A stretch of 26,132 bases of DNA from a virus: IMG/VR virus record IMGVR_UViG_3300027858_000195, positions 1 to 26,132 of that record, one strand, 5' to 3'. Below the pieces are notes generated by a model. The model made no database searches, was not told the origin of the DNA, and saw only the letters and a list, made by a program, of their open reading frames with translations. This document shows positions 13,662 through 21,408 of the stretch, piece after piece. Position 1 is the stretch's first letter. Each line of letters starts with the position of its first letter. Position numbers and translations under genes: made by a program.

Positions 13662-13685
13662 CGTGGTTCAGCCGCTGACACCACG
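13662..13685 (+). repeat. GC-rich hairpin upstream of the nuclease gene
   Basis: CGTGGTTCAG (13662-13671) pairs with CTGACACCACG (13675-13685) through ten base pairs with one bulged C and a CCG loop. GGGG before and CCC after could extend it. Its local GC content is well above the surroundings, and no T-run follows. Confidence 0.6.
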
Positions 13686-13731
13686 CCCGCAGTAAATTCT
13701 TACAAATTTTCAGAAGCGGAGGGTAAACGTA

Positions 13732-15138
13732 ATGGCATCTAAATACTCACACAAACGGAAGATGACGAAAGAAGAGGTCACCACGGAGTTAATGCGTATG
13801 CAAGACGAAGGTCACTCGATGAAAACAACGGATTTTGAACCGTGGTTTTACCGCAGGATTAACGATTGTTTCGGAAGCTATAAGGTAGCTAAGAATGAGC
13901 TCGGTATATCTACGGAAAGAAAGCCGTATGAGAGCGGTAGGATGCGGTTACTTAGTGATGTGATTGAGGAAACGAAGATAGCGGTTTTACTAGTCGCCGA
14001 CATGGGCGAAATGCGTGATAATTACCGTCACATCCTAGATTATAGCCGAACTTACTTAGGGGATTCCGGTAAGGTATTCGAATTAGCGGGCGTAGAAAAG
14101 ACTGCAAGTAGAGAACGCGTGTGGACACCTCATTATTGGACGGAAGATGTAATACGTGAAGAATTAGCGGAAGCTATCCGTGTGACAGGCAGTAGTACGT
14201 CTAACGCGATATCACAGACCGATTACAAACGTGTGGTTAATGCGGTTATATCTTATTACGGAACGTGGAACGCAGGTCTTGTAGCGCTAGGTTACGAGGT
14301 GGCGTATATATCACCGAAAATGGATTGGACACGAGAGTACGCGAAAGAAGTAGCGTTAGACTCGATAGTAAACGGTGTTGAACCGACTCTCACGGCGTTA
14401 TCGTCGGCTATACGAGGATTCAATTCTTACGTTAGTAAAGAATTTAGCGGGATATCAGACTTCTTCAAATACGTCGGAATTTGCCCGTTATCCGACCGCC
14501 CCCAACAAGAAATACAACGTATATATCGTCCTACATACAAGACGCTATACGGCATACAACGTGAGATTATCCGTTTATGGTACATTGGTTGTCCGTTAAA
14601 TTATAAATTTATACGTAAGAATCGTTACCATGTAATTCATACGGCTAATACACTAATCGGATCGTGGCGCCAAGCAGTCGAAAGTGTCGGTATTAATTAC
14701 GCTGACATCACGAAAGCATCCGATACAAACGTATTATCCGAGTGTGGCACGGAATTCGAATTATTGTTCGCGGAAATACTAACGGAATTAAATTACGAAT
14801 ATATCCGTGAAGGCGAAGGTTTACCGGAAGTGTTCGACGACTTTACGTTAAAGCCCGATTTCATACTACCGAATTGGCGTTGGATTGACTGCAAGTTATC
14901 GGAATGGACGGACGTTAGCGAAATGTTAAAGCGGTACGAACCGATGAATCCTAACGGAATGACAGTCGTTTATTTGCGTGGCAAGAAACGAAGCATTGAA
15001 CGCGGTAGAAAATGGCGATATGAACACGTAAGTGTATATTGTTTTACGGAACAACTGACGAAAGATAGACGAAAGTATTACGAAGATAAGTTAGACGAAA
15101 TAGCACGTAAAGCAGAAGTAGGCGCTGTCGCGAAATGA
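13732..15138 (+). CDS. Putative homing endonuclease: tandem HTH-like repeats plus PD-(D/E)XK domain
   Basis: 468 residues; ATG 13732 with GCGGAGGG upstream. About five degenerate repeats of 45-60 residues can be seen, best at 15-59 (ELMRMQDEG...INDCFGSYKVAKNELGI), 140-188 (ending YYGTWNAGLVALGY), 205-250 and 275-321 (ending LIGSWRQAVESVGI). Each follows helix, then FGSWxxAxxxxGI, as in homing-endonuclease-associated repeats that bind DNA. The C-terminal domain (about 337-420) is a restriction-like fold: TEFELLFAEIL, then KPDFILPNWRWIDCKLSEW with Pro375-Asp376 and Asp386-x-Lys388, a PD-(D/E)XK site. There is no HNH, LAGLIDADG or GIY-YIG motif. Sitting just before the terminase genes, it is likely a selfish nuclease. 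Alternatively a phage restriction-type or packaging nuclease. Confidence 0.65.
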   Translation: MASKYSHKRKMTKEEVTTELMRMQDEGHSMKTTDFEPWFYRRINDCFGSYKVAKNELGISTERKPYESGRMRLLSDVIEETKIAVLLVADMGEMRDNYRHILDYSRTYLGDSGKVFELAGVEKTASRERVWTPHYWTEDVIREELAEAIRVTGSSTSNAISQTDYKRVVNAVISYYGTWNAGLVALGYEVAYISPKMDWTREYAKEVALDSIVNGVEPTLTALSSAIRGFNSYVSKEFSGISDFFKYVGICPLSDRPQQEIQRIYRPTYKTLYGIQREIIRLWYIGCPLNYKFIRKNRYHVIHTANTLIGSWRQAVESVGINYADITKASDTNVLSECGTEFELLFAEILTELNYEYIREGEGLPEVFDDFTLKPDFILPNWRWIDCKLSEWTDVSEMLKRYEPMNPNGMTVVYLRGKKRSIERGRKWRYEHVSVYCFTEQLTKDRRKYYEDKLDEIARKAEVGAVAK

Positions 15139-15149
15139 TGGCGCTTTTT
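15120..15149 (+). terminator. Terminator-like hairpin at the end of the nuclease gene
   Basis: AGGCGC (15120-15125) pairs with GCGCTT (15141-15146), one wobble, with TTTTT at 15145-15149. The 5' arm lies inside the last codons of the gene. Moderate stability only. Confidence 0.45.
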
Positions 15150-15156
15150 ATTATGC

Positions 15157-15182
15157 GCTACTGCCGGAACACAAGCGGTAGC
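15157..15182 (+). repeat. Hairpin directly upstream of the small terminase RBS
   Basis: GCTAC (15157-15161) pairs with GTAGC (15178-15182), and GC/GC or CTGCCG/CGGTAG pairings extend it. GAAGGAGG follows at once, so it may influence translation of terS, or belong to the packaging start region. Confidence 0.4.
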
Positions 15183-15199
15183 AGAAGGAGGCGAAATCA

Positions 15200-15643
15200 A
15201 TGGCGAAATCAAGACGCGATAAACTATCGGAGTCACTTACGATAGCACAGCAGAAAGCAGCGTATCTTCTATTGGAAAACGAAATGCTACCGACGGCTGA
15301 ACAACGGACGCAAGAGGAAATAGCGAAGGAAGTCGGAGTTGACCGTATTTCCCTTTACCGATGGCGCAAGGAGAATCAATCGTTTATCGAATTTAAGAAG
15401 GAAGTCGCGAAGGATTACTTATCGGATGCAGTCGGTATATTCGCGAAGCAATTAATACGCTCAATCGAAGGTACTAACGGAGTTCCTTCATCGAAAGCGC
15501 TCGATCTTTACGCGAAGATGATGGGCTTCATTAAGACGGAACACAGCGTAGAAATTACGAATGGTGGCGCGAAGTCAAACGAACAAATCACGGAAGAACT
15601 TGCGGAACTCGACGCGTTGTTAAGCGAAGACAAAGCGGAATAA
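15200..15643 (+). CDS. terS: Terminase small subunit
   Basis: DNA-recognition subunit of the packaging motor. 147 residues, ATG 15200 after AGAAGGAGG. The N-terminal region has a helix-turn-helix at about 35-60 (RTQEEIAKEVGVDRISLYRWRKE), followed by a helical, oligomerisation-type middle with KALDLYAKMMGFIKTE and an acidic tail (TEELAELDALLSEDKAE) that would contact the large subunit. It resembles the HTH-containing small terminases of Bacillus phages of the phBC6A51 type. The large subunit gene begins 15 bases after its stop. The pac or cos site it would bind was not identified. Confidence 0.82.
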   Translation: MAKSRRDKLSESLTIAQQKAAYLLLENEMLPTAEQRTQEEIAKEVGVDRISLYRWRKENQSFIEFKKEVAKDYLSDAVGIFAKQLIRSIEGTNGVPSSKALDLYAKMMGFIKTEHSVEITNGGAKSNEQITEELAELDALLSEDKAE

Positions 15644-15658
15644 GGAGGTGCGCGCCAT

Positions 15659-17368
15659 ATGGCGTTCGTAGACGGACAATGGCTAGCGTATGAAGCGCGC
15701 GCCGAACGTATTGAATTAATATCGGAGAAGTTCGATAAGCTACGTAAGGGATTCGAAAAAGGCGTGCTAACTGACGCGTTGAAAGCGGAAATGCTCGATA
15801 CTGGACGCGAGTTAAAACGTTTAAGACGTGTGCATCGCGGAGAATACGACGTTCTCTACTTTACTTACGAATATTTCAGCGGTGAACGAAATGACGCGAA
15901 CGTATCGAATTTAATACCGCAACCTCAAACGTTAGACGGTGCTGCGGATTTCCATAAGGAATTATGCGGACTTCTCGACGAGGTAACGAAGGGTAATATC
16001 GATACGCATATCGGATGGTCGGTTGGACGTAAGCATGCGAAGACCGCATATTTAAGTAACGCGTATTTATGTCACCAAATCGTATACCGCCTTCAACGCT
16101 ACATTATCGAAGTGTCGGAAACAACGGACGTAGCAGGCGACTTTATCAAGTGGACGGTGAACCAATTAAAATTTAACGATAAATTGCGTGAGGACTTCGG
16201 TTCTTTACTGCATCCTAAACCGTCGATGAACGAAATCGATAACAAATACGAATTTATTACCGCAACAGGCACGAAGGTAGAAGCTAAGGGTATCGGAACA
16301 CAAATGCGAGGACTACGCCATTTGTCTGATCGTCCTGGGCTTTTTATTTTGGACGATTTAGAGAGCGGGGACAATACGAACACGCCCGAACTACGCGCGA
16401 AGAACTTGCGGTGGTTCCGTTCGGAAATGTTAGAGGCGTTGGACTTCGGTGGACGTTGTATCTACATGGGAACAATCGTGCATTACGATAGTCTTTTAAA
16501 TCACGTTATCACAAAGCGTAAGGATTTCACCTCGCGTAAGTTTCCGGCTATCTTGTCGTGGTCTGAACGCGATGACTTATGGGACGAATGGCGAGCGCTA
16601 TATAACGCTGACGACCCAAACGCAGTCATTAACGCAGAAGCGTTTTTTAACGCGAATGAAGACGAAATGGTACGAGGGTCGTCCGTTTTATGGGCGGAGA
16701 AATATTCGTATAAATACTTCATGGAAAAACTCGAAGCAATGGGCGCAAGAGCGTTCAACCAAGAATACTTAGGTAATCCGGTCGATGAAGAATCGCAAGT
16801 GTTTAAAGCGGAAGATTTCGTTTACTACACCGATAGCGATATTGAAAACGGTGACTTCACGTATTACGCTGCGGTCGATTTAGCGATGGGTAAAGCACGC
16901 GGAGATTACTCGGCAATGATTACGCTGGCTAAACGAGCAGGGTCGGAAGTTTGCTACGTAGTAGACGCCCATATCGTTAAAGCGAAACCGGACGAATTCA
17001 TGAAGGACATCGTAAGTAGAACGCTTAAATACCAATACGAAGCACTAGCGGTAGAGTCGCAGGCTTTCCAAGAATACTTCGCAGATGAACTCGGTAAGGC
17101 GTTACAACGCGTCGGGTATCCCGCGAATACACGCCTTAAACAAGTTAAACAGAAGATACGGAAGCAGTTACGTATCGAGGCGTTAGAACCGGATATAAAA
17201 GCAGGAAGAATACGTTTTAAAAAGGATCAACGGTTACTACTCGAAATGCTCGAACTTTACCCGAATCATAATAACGATGATGGTCCCGATGCTTTATCAG
17301 ACGCTTTTAAAATAGCGAAGTCTAGCACGGTTAAAGTCGAAACAGTAAGACGAAATAATCGATGGTAA
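15659..17368 (+). CDS. terL: Terminase large subunit
   Basis: ATP-driven DNA packaging motor with a nuclease that cuts concatemers. 569 residues; ATG 15659 with AAGGAGG upstream. ATPase domain: deviant Walker A VGRKHAKT at about 122-129, and Walker B LFILDDLE at 228-235 with GTIVHYD (271-277) as coupling motif. RNase H-like nuclease domain: AAVDLAMGKARGDYSAMITLAK at 404-425 (first Asp407), AVESQAF at 464-470, and the C-terminal DDGPDALSDAFKIA supplying the last acidic residue. The N-terminal 60 residues are a charged helical extension. It is followed by portal, the usual order. Confidence 0.92.
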   Translation: MAFVDGQWLAYEARAERIELISEKFDKLRKGFEKGVLTDALKAEMLDTGRELKRLRRVHRGEYDVLYFTYEYFSGERNDANVSNLIPQPQTLDGAADFHKELCGLLDEVTKGNIDTHIGWSVGRKHAKTAYLSNAYLCHQIVYRLQRYIIEVSETTDVAGDFIKWTVNQLKFNDKLREDFGSLLHPKPSMNEIDNKYEFITATGTKVEAKGIGTQMRGLRHLSDRPGLFILDDLESGDNTNTPELRAKNLRWFRSEMLEALDFGGRCIYMGTIVHYDSLLNHVITKRKDFTSRKFPAILSWSERDDLWDEWRALYNADDPNAVINAEAFFNANEDEMVRGSSVLWAEKYSYKYFMEKLEAMGARAFNQEYLGNPVDEESQVFKAEDFVYYTDSDIENGDFTYYAAVDLAMGKARGDYSAMITLAKRAGSEVCYVVDAHIVKAKPDEFMKDIVSRTLKYQYEALAVESQAFQEYFADELGKALQRVGYPANTRLKQVKQKIRKQLRIEALEPDIKAGRIRFKKDQRLLLEMLELYPNHNNDDGPDALSDAFKIAKSSTVKVETVRRNNRW

Positions 17369-17395
17369 CTAAATCACGAAAGGAGGCGTAAACAC

Positions 17396-18898
17396 TTGGC
17401 GGATTTCAACATATTAGCACCGGAGCCGATGGACGAATTATTATTCACACCGTTTCAGCAGTCGTTAGGCGAGGCGGAGCATCAGCGTTTACAGCAACAA
17501 TACCGCAATTACTTATACTACGAAGGTTATCAGCATAAAGGCGCGTCAGACGAACTCGTCAAAGCCGAAGACGTACCGCGTCCACCCGGACTTGACTACG
17601 ACCCTACGCGATTCGTAAGCAACTACGCAAGGCTGTTGGTTTCGAAGAAAGCGAAGTGGCAAATGTCGGGCGCACACGGTATCGACGTCAGAACACGTCA
17701 AATAGGCGAAGAAGGATCGGCGGAACAGCAAACGGAATACAAACGCGCCGAAGCGTTAGAGGCGATAATCAATCAGTTATGGCGTGAGAACAACGCGAAG
17801 TCACGTTTAATACAAGCGGCGCGCGACCGTCTGATTGCCGGACGTGTAGCGGTGGAAATTAACTTCAATCCGCGTACGGGTAAACTCGTATGGTTATGGC
17901 ATCCGGATACTGAAACGTTTCCCGTCTTTTCTGATGATGGATTCGAAGATTTAATCGCGCTTCACTTCGTCCGTGAGAAAACGATAGACGGCGAGTTGTT
18001 TTACCGTAAACGCACGTTCGAAATGATTGACGACGAATGTTGGTTCTCCGAAGGTTTGTACAATACGGATTTAAAACGCGTAAAAGTATATACGGAGAAA
18101 GCATCGATGCAGTTACCGTTCTTACCCGTCGTATTAGTTCCGATAGAAGACTTAGCGGGAGAGCCGGCATTATCGAAGGAATTCGACGATATCAAAACGC
18201 TGTCAGCGATATTAAACGCAATGAATGAAGACGCAGTAGACGCGCTTAAATTCGAAATGTTCGGCATCACGGCAGTCATCAACGCACCTGCCGGAACAGC
18301 AGCGAAAATGGAAATCGCACCAGGCGCAGTTGTCGAGGTTACGGGTAGTGGCGACGCTACACCGGATATTAAGAAAATCGAAGGTAGCTTCGGATGGAAT
18401 GAAGCGCATAAGACGATGATTGAGCGAACGAAAGCGACAATGTACGAATTAACTTCGCTACCACAATCGGCAATCGGCGACTTGAATTTCGGCGGTATGA
18501 ATAACGATGCAATGCGGATAGTCTTCCACGATATCATCCAAGACACCGAAGAACATTGGTTAACGTGGGGTCCGAAGTTAGCGGAGTTACACGAAAAGTC
18601 CGTGCGCTACTTACAAGCGCGTGCAACTACGGCTAAAACGTTCGCATACGACAAAGAAACGTTACGACTAATCGGCACCGAGAATTACGATAACGAAGTT
18701 AAATTCGCGTTACCTTTACCGGATAACCGCGCAGACTTAATCGATTTACTAGCGTTAGAAATGAGCGTCGGACTCGAATCGCAAGCAGGCGCATTGTCGA
18801 GAGCAGGCGTAGAGAATACCGCAGCTAAACGCGAGGAAATTGCAACGGATTTAAAACGTTTACAGGCGCAACAAGACCCATATCCATTAGGCACGTAA
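17396..18898 (+). CDS. Portal protein (SPP1 gp6-like)
   Basis: Forms the dodecameric ring through which DNA enters the head. TTG 17396 with AAAGGAGG upstream; 500 residues, close to the 503 of SPP1 gp6. Features of the family: NYARLLVSKKAKWQMSG near 77-93, AARDRLIAGRVAVEINF at about 141-157, a beta-rich wing with LVWLWHPDTETFPVFSDDGFEDLIALHFVREK at 163-195, PVVLVPIEDL at 243-252, a long helix before ELTSLPQSAIGDLNFGGMNNDAMRIVF at about 350-376, and an acidic/helical crown. Located directly after terL. Confidence 0.9.
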   Translation: MADFNILAPEPMDELLFTPFQQSLGEAEHQRLQQQYRNYLYYEGYQHKGASDELVKAEDVPRPPGLDYDPTRFVSNYARLLVSKKAKWQMSGAHGIDVRTRQIGEEGSAEQQTEYKRAEALEAIINQLWRENNAKSRLIQAARDRLIAGRVAVEINFNPRTGKLVWLWHPDTETFPVFSDDGFEDLIALHFVREKTIDGELFYRKRTFEMIDDECWFSEGLYNTDLKRVKVYTEKASMQLPFLPVVLVPIEDLAGEPALSKEFDDIKTLSAILNAMNEDAVDALKFEMFGITAVINAPAGTAAKMEIAPGAVVEVTGSGDATPDIKKIEGSFGWNEAHKTMIERTKATMYELTSLPQSAIGDLNFGGMNNDAMRIVFHDIIQDTEEHWLTWGPKLAELHEKSVRYLQARATTAKTFAYDKETLRLIGTENYDNEVKFALPLPDNRADLIDLLALEMSVGLESQAGALSRAGVENTAAKREEIATDLKRLQAQQDPYPLGT

Positions 18899-18928
18899 GT
18901 AAGCGAAGAATAACGGAGGTGTATCGTT

Positions 18929-19201
18929 GTGAAAATCAAAGAAGCATCTGACGGGAGATTGATGTTTTACTGTGAAGGATGTGAAAGAGTTCATGCGGTT
19001 AATGAGTCGTGGTCATTTAACGGCGACTACGACAACCCAACGTTCTCGCCTTCCGTTTTAGTCACGATGCCTTACGCAGAAATAGTTAATTCTTGCCATA
19101 GTTTCGTTCGTGATGGAAATATCGAGTATTTATCTGATTGTTACCACGGTTTAGCAGGAACAACAGTGGCATTAAAAGATATTCAGGAATGGTTCAAATA
19201 A
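18929..19201 (+). CDS. Small zinc-binding protein, DUF6527-like
   Basis: 90 residues; GTG 18929 with ACGGAGGTG upstream. Zinc-ligand candidates are CEGCERVH (Cys14, Cys17, His21) and later CHSF and CYHGL. The core GRLMFYCEGCERVHAVN, then SWSFNGDYDNPTFSPSVLV and NSCHSFVRDGNIEYLSDCYHGLAGTTV, matches a small phage protein family I know as DUF6527-like; function unknown. The codons (TGT, GAA, AGA, many A/T third positions) differ from the portal and scaffold genes, so it looks like an added gene in the late operon. Confidence 0.7.
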   Translation: MKIKEASDGRLMFYCEGCERVHAVNESWSFNGDYDNPTFSPSVLVTMPYAEIVNSCHSFVRDGNIEYLSDCYHGLAGTTVALKDIQEWFK

Positions 19202-19263
19202 ATTATTACGACCGATGCGTAACGTCGTTAAACTTCCGACATAAACGAAATGAGGCGTTGAGT

Positions 19264-19422
19264 ATGGCGGACAATAAGTCGCGCGAAGTAGGCAAGTTAC
19301 ACGTAAAAGTCGAGGTTGACGTATCAGAAGCATTAACGGGATTAAAGGCGTTACAACGGGAGGCACGCGAAGCTACGAAGGTTTTACGCGAGTTAGAGGC
19401 GGTGTCGCGTAATGCTGAATAA
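19264..19422 (+). CDS. Small hypothetical protein, 52 aa
   Basis: Not recognised. The ATG at 19264, after GAGGCG, is chosen; an ORF start at 19138 would lie inside the previous gene. The sequence KLHVKVEVDVSEALTGLKALQREAREATKVLREL has a short strand followed by a long amphipathic helix, as often found at the start of phage tail tape-measure or minor structural proteins. It overlaps the methyltransferase start by 11 bases. Confidence 0.6.
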   Translation: MADNKSREVGKLHVKVEVDVSEALTGLKALQREAREATKVLRELEAVSRNAE

Positions 19423-20353
19423 AATTACGCAAGGCGATTGCCTAGTCGAGTCCGATAACATCGCGAGTGGCTCGGTAGATTTAATATTGACGGATTTACC
19501 TTACGGGACGGTTACAGGTGCGCCGAAGAATTGGACGGTAAGTAACGAAAGTAGTCACAAGTGGGACTTAGCGTTGACTCCGAAAGATGTATACGCAATA
19601 GCAAATCGCATCCTACGTAAGAACGGTAAAATGGTGCTATTCAGCCAAGAGCCATATACAACGCGGTTGATAACGGAGGCTAATGCAAATGTACCGTTTT
19701 CGTACCGTGCGATATGGGAGAAGGATAACTTCGCAAATGCGTTGCTATGTAATAAGGCGATGGTCGGATATTACGAGGACGTACTAATATTCAGTAAAAC
19801 GCATGACACAGACGGAATACACCCATTAAGGGTGTACTTTAAACTCGTTATGGATTACGTTGGATTAAATTTAAAACAGATAAATCTAACGTTAGGGCAT
19901 CGGAGAGCAGAGCATACTTTTTACGTAGCAAGCACGCAATACGGATTATGTACCGAACAGACATACGACGAACTTATCCGCGTGTTCAATATTGACGAAA
20001 TGTACGGCTTTATCGAGTATAGCGAGCTTAAGCGTATTGATAACGAGTTCAAACGTGATTTACCGAGTACGTTTAATTTATGGGAAGACGGAAAGTATAA
20101 ATCGAATATCCTTCGATACAAAAAGGATTATAACGGATACCACCCTACCCAAAAACCCGTAGCATTACTCGAAGATTTAATTAAAACGTTTAGTAACGAA
20201 GGTAACACAGTTGTCGATTTAACCGCGGGCAGTGGTAGCACGGCAGTAGCGTCGATTAATACGAGGCGTAACTTTATCGCTATCGAACAAGACACTAAGT
20301 ATGTGGAAATCGCAAGACAGCGTATTTCAGGCGCTTTACAGACGAATAAGTAA
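19412..20353 (+). CDS. Second DNA methyltransferase (paralogue of the one at 11108)
   Basis: 313 residues, amino-methyltransferase of the same motif order: LTDLPYGTVTG at about 27-37, target-recognition middle, then YHPTQKPVALLEDLIKTFSNEGNTVVDLTAGSGSTAVASI at about 241-280 with the SAM-binding motif. The ends of both enzymes are nearly the same (EQDxxYVxIARQRIS), so they share ancestry; the middle differs (an insert at about 135-220), so the target sites probably differ. ATG 19412 overlaps the preceding small gene. It is embedded between portal and scaffold in the structural operon, an odd place for a methyltransferase. No restriction partner is visible. Confidence 0.87.
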   Translation: MLNKITQGDCLVESDNIASGSVDLILTDLPYGTVTGAPKNWTVSNESSHKWDLALTPKDVYAIANRILRKNGKMVLFSQEPYTTRLITEANANVPFSYRAIWEKDNFANALLCNKAMVGYYEDVLIFSKTHDTDGIHPLRVYFKLVMDYVGLNLKQINLTLGHRRAEHTFYVASTQYGLCTEQTYDELIRVFNIDEMYGFIEYSELKRIDNEFKRDLPSTFNLWEDGKYKSNILRYKKDYNGYHPTQKPVALLEDLIKTFSNEGNTVVDLTAGSGSTAVASINTRRNFIAIEQDTKYVEIARQRISGALQTNK

Positions 20354-20432
20354 CGTAACACGACCGAACGTATACGTCATTTAAACTGCTACGGAATCTA
20401 CACGCGACGGCGTTATAAACGGAGGTACACAT

Positions 20433-20996
20433 ATGAAACGATTATTATTACCGTTAGACTTGCAATTCTTCGCGGAGGAACCGCCAGTAGTACCGGCAGA
20501 ACCGACACCGCCGAATGAACCGCAAGAACCGGAAGCACCGAAGTATACGCAACAAGATATCGACAGAATCGTCGGTGAACGCCTAGCACGCGAAAAGGCG
20601 AAGTCGGACAAAGCCGTGGAAGAAGCGAAAGCCGAAGCCGAACGTAAGAAACTCGAAGAATCTAACGAGTTCAAGGCGTTGTACGAAGCGGAGAAACAAG
20701 CGCGTGAGCAAGTCGAGCGCGAACGTCATGCCGAACGACTTCAAACAACGAAGCAATCGCTATTATTAAGCGCGGGATACGCGTCAGATAAGATTGCGGA
20801 CTTAATGGATTTCGTTACGGGTGACGACGAAGAATCGGCGAAGGCAAGCGTTGAAAAACTTGTCAAGGTAGCACCACCGAAAGCACCACCGGTTGACCCT
20901 TCGTATAACGGAGGACAGCGACAAGCACCGCAACAGAACGACGGCGGTTACGAAGCCGCGAGAGAAAAAGCACGAAAAATACTAAAAAGAAAATAG
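20433..20996 (+). CDS. Capsid scaffolding protein (DUF4355-like)
   Basis: 187 residues; ATG 20433 with ACGGAGG upstream. The N-terminus LPLDLQFFAE is the typical start of Gram-positive phage scaffold proteins, followed by a Pro/Glu-rich linker at 17-40 and a long charged coiled coil at about 41-110 (DIDRIVGERLAREKAK...QVERERHAERL). A Gly/Gln-rich stretch and the basic tail EKARKILKRK follow; basic C-termini of scaffolds contact the capsid protein. Position between portal and capsid fits. No protease domain is visible. Confidence 0.82.
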   Translation: MKRLLLPLDLQFFAEEPPVVPAEPTPPNEPQEPEAPKYTQQDIDRIVGERLAREKAKSDKAVEEAKAEAERKKLEESNEFKALYEAEKQAREQVERERHAERLQTTKQSLLLSAGYASDKIADLMDFVTGDDEESAKASVEKLVKVAPPKAPPVDPSYNGGQRQAPQQNDGGYEAAREKARKILKRK

Positions 20997-21008
20997 GAGG
21001 CAACACAA

Positions 21009-21371
21009 ATGCCATACAACTTACAAACAGGTCAATCAGAATTTAAAGGTGGAAAAAACATCCTTGCAAGCACGCATCTACAATTCAAAGAGGTCGGCGG
21101 AACTATGGACGCAACTGCGTTTCCAGTAGGTATCGTAGAAGTCGGTCAAGTATTAGGTCACAACGCAACTAGCGGGAAATTCGAGCCTTTCACAGACGCA
21201 GGTGTATATGATGACTTCGCAATCCTTAACGTTGATTTCGATAACGACGGTGTTAATGACACTATCGTAGGCGAACTTATCGTACGCGGATCGGTGTACA
21301 ACGCTAAATTAGTCGGAGTTACTGCGAAGTTCAAAACGGCTACGCCAATGATTCGCTACGTATCGGAGTAA
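21009..21371 (+). CDS. Putative head decoration/stabilising protein
   Basis: 120 residues, ATG 21009 with ATAGGAGG upstream. All-beta, glycine-rich and free of cysteine: VGIVEVGQVLGHNATSGKFEPFTDAG, DFAILNVDFDNDGVNDTIVGELIVRGSVY. The pattern of an initial value given to 'G..LG....G....' followed by 'A.L...D' and 'V...G.V' is that of lambda gpD-type decoration proteins and related coat accessory proteins. Its place between scaffold and major capsid (separated only by the HNH gene) agrees. Low codon variety with preferred codons suggests high expression. Confidence 0.65.
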   Translation: MPYNLQTGQSEFKGGKNILASTHLQFKEVGGTMDATAFPVGIVEVGQVLGHNATSGKFEPFTDAGVYDDFAILNVDFDNDGVNDTIVGELIVRGSVYNAKLVGVTAKFKTATPMIRYVSE

Positions 21372-21408
21372 TTAAATAAATACATTCTCGGAAAGGTGTG
21401 ACGGATTA

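Larger units (their letters stand above)
12783..13731 (+). other. 949-bp intergenic region, candidate replication origin
   Basis: No substantial gene is convincing here. It holds a 20-bp direct repeat pair (12786-12836), a terminator-like hairpin (12852-12883), an 11-bp repeat CGGTAAATACA at 12943 and 13084, a 45-base hairpin (12981-13025), three short hairpins before a tiny ORF at 13217, five TGCATANCG repeats (13307-13610), and a GC-rich hairpin at 13662-13685. Long non-coding DNA rich in repeats beside an initiator-like gene suggests an origin or a regulatory hub between early and packaging genes. Confidence 0.5.

Noticed and set aside
13529-13678. 49-codon + strand ORF from TTG 13529 ending in KTGAPPWFSR
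   Set aside because: No convincing RBS, and the end is the GC-rich hairpin. It could be the tail of a decayed gene but cannot be supported.
18001-18546. 181-residue minus-strand ORF inside the portal gene
   Set aside because: Antisense shadow of a well-supported gene; Ser/Ile-rich product without motif or RBS.
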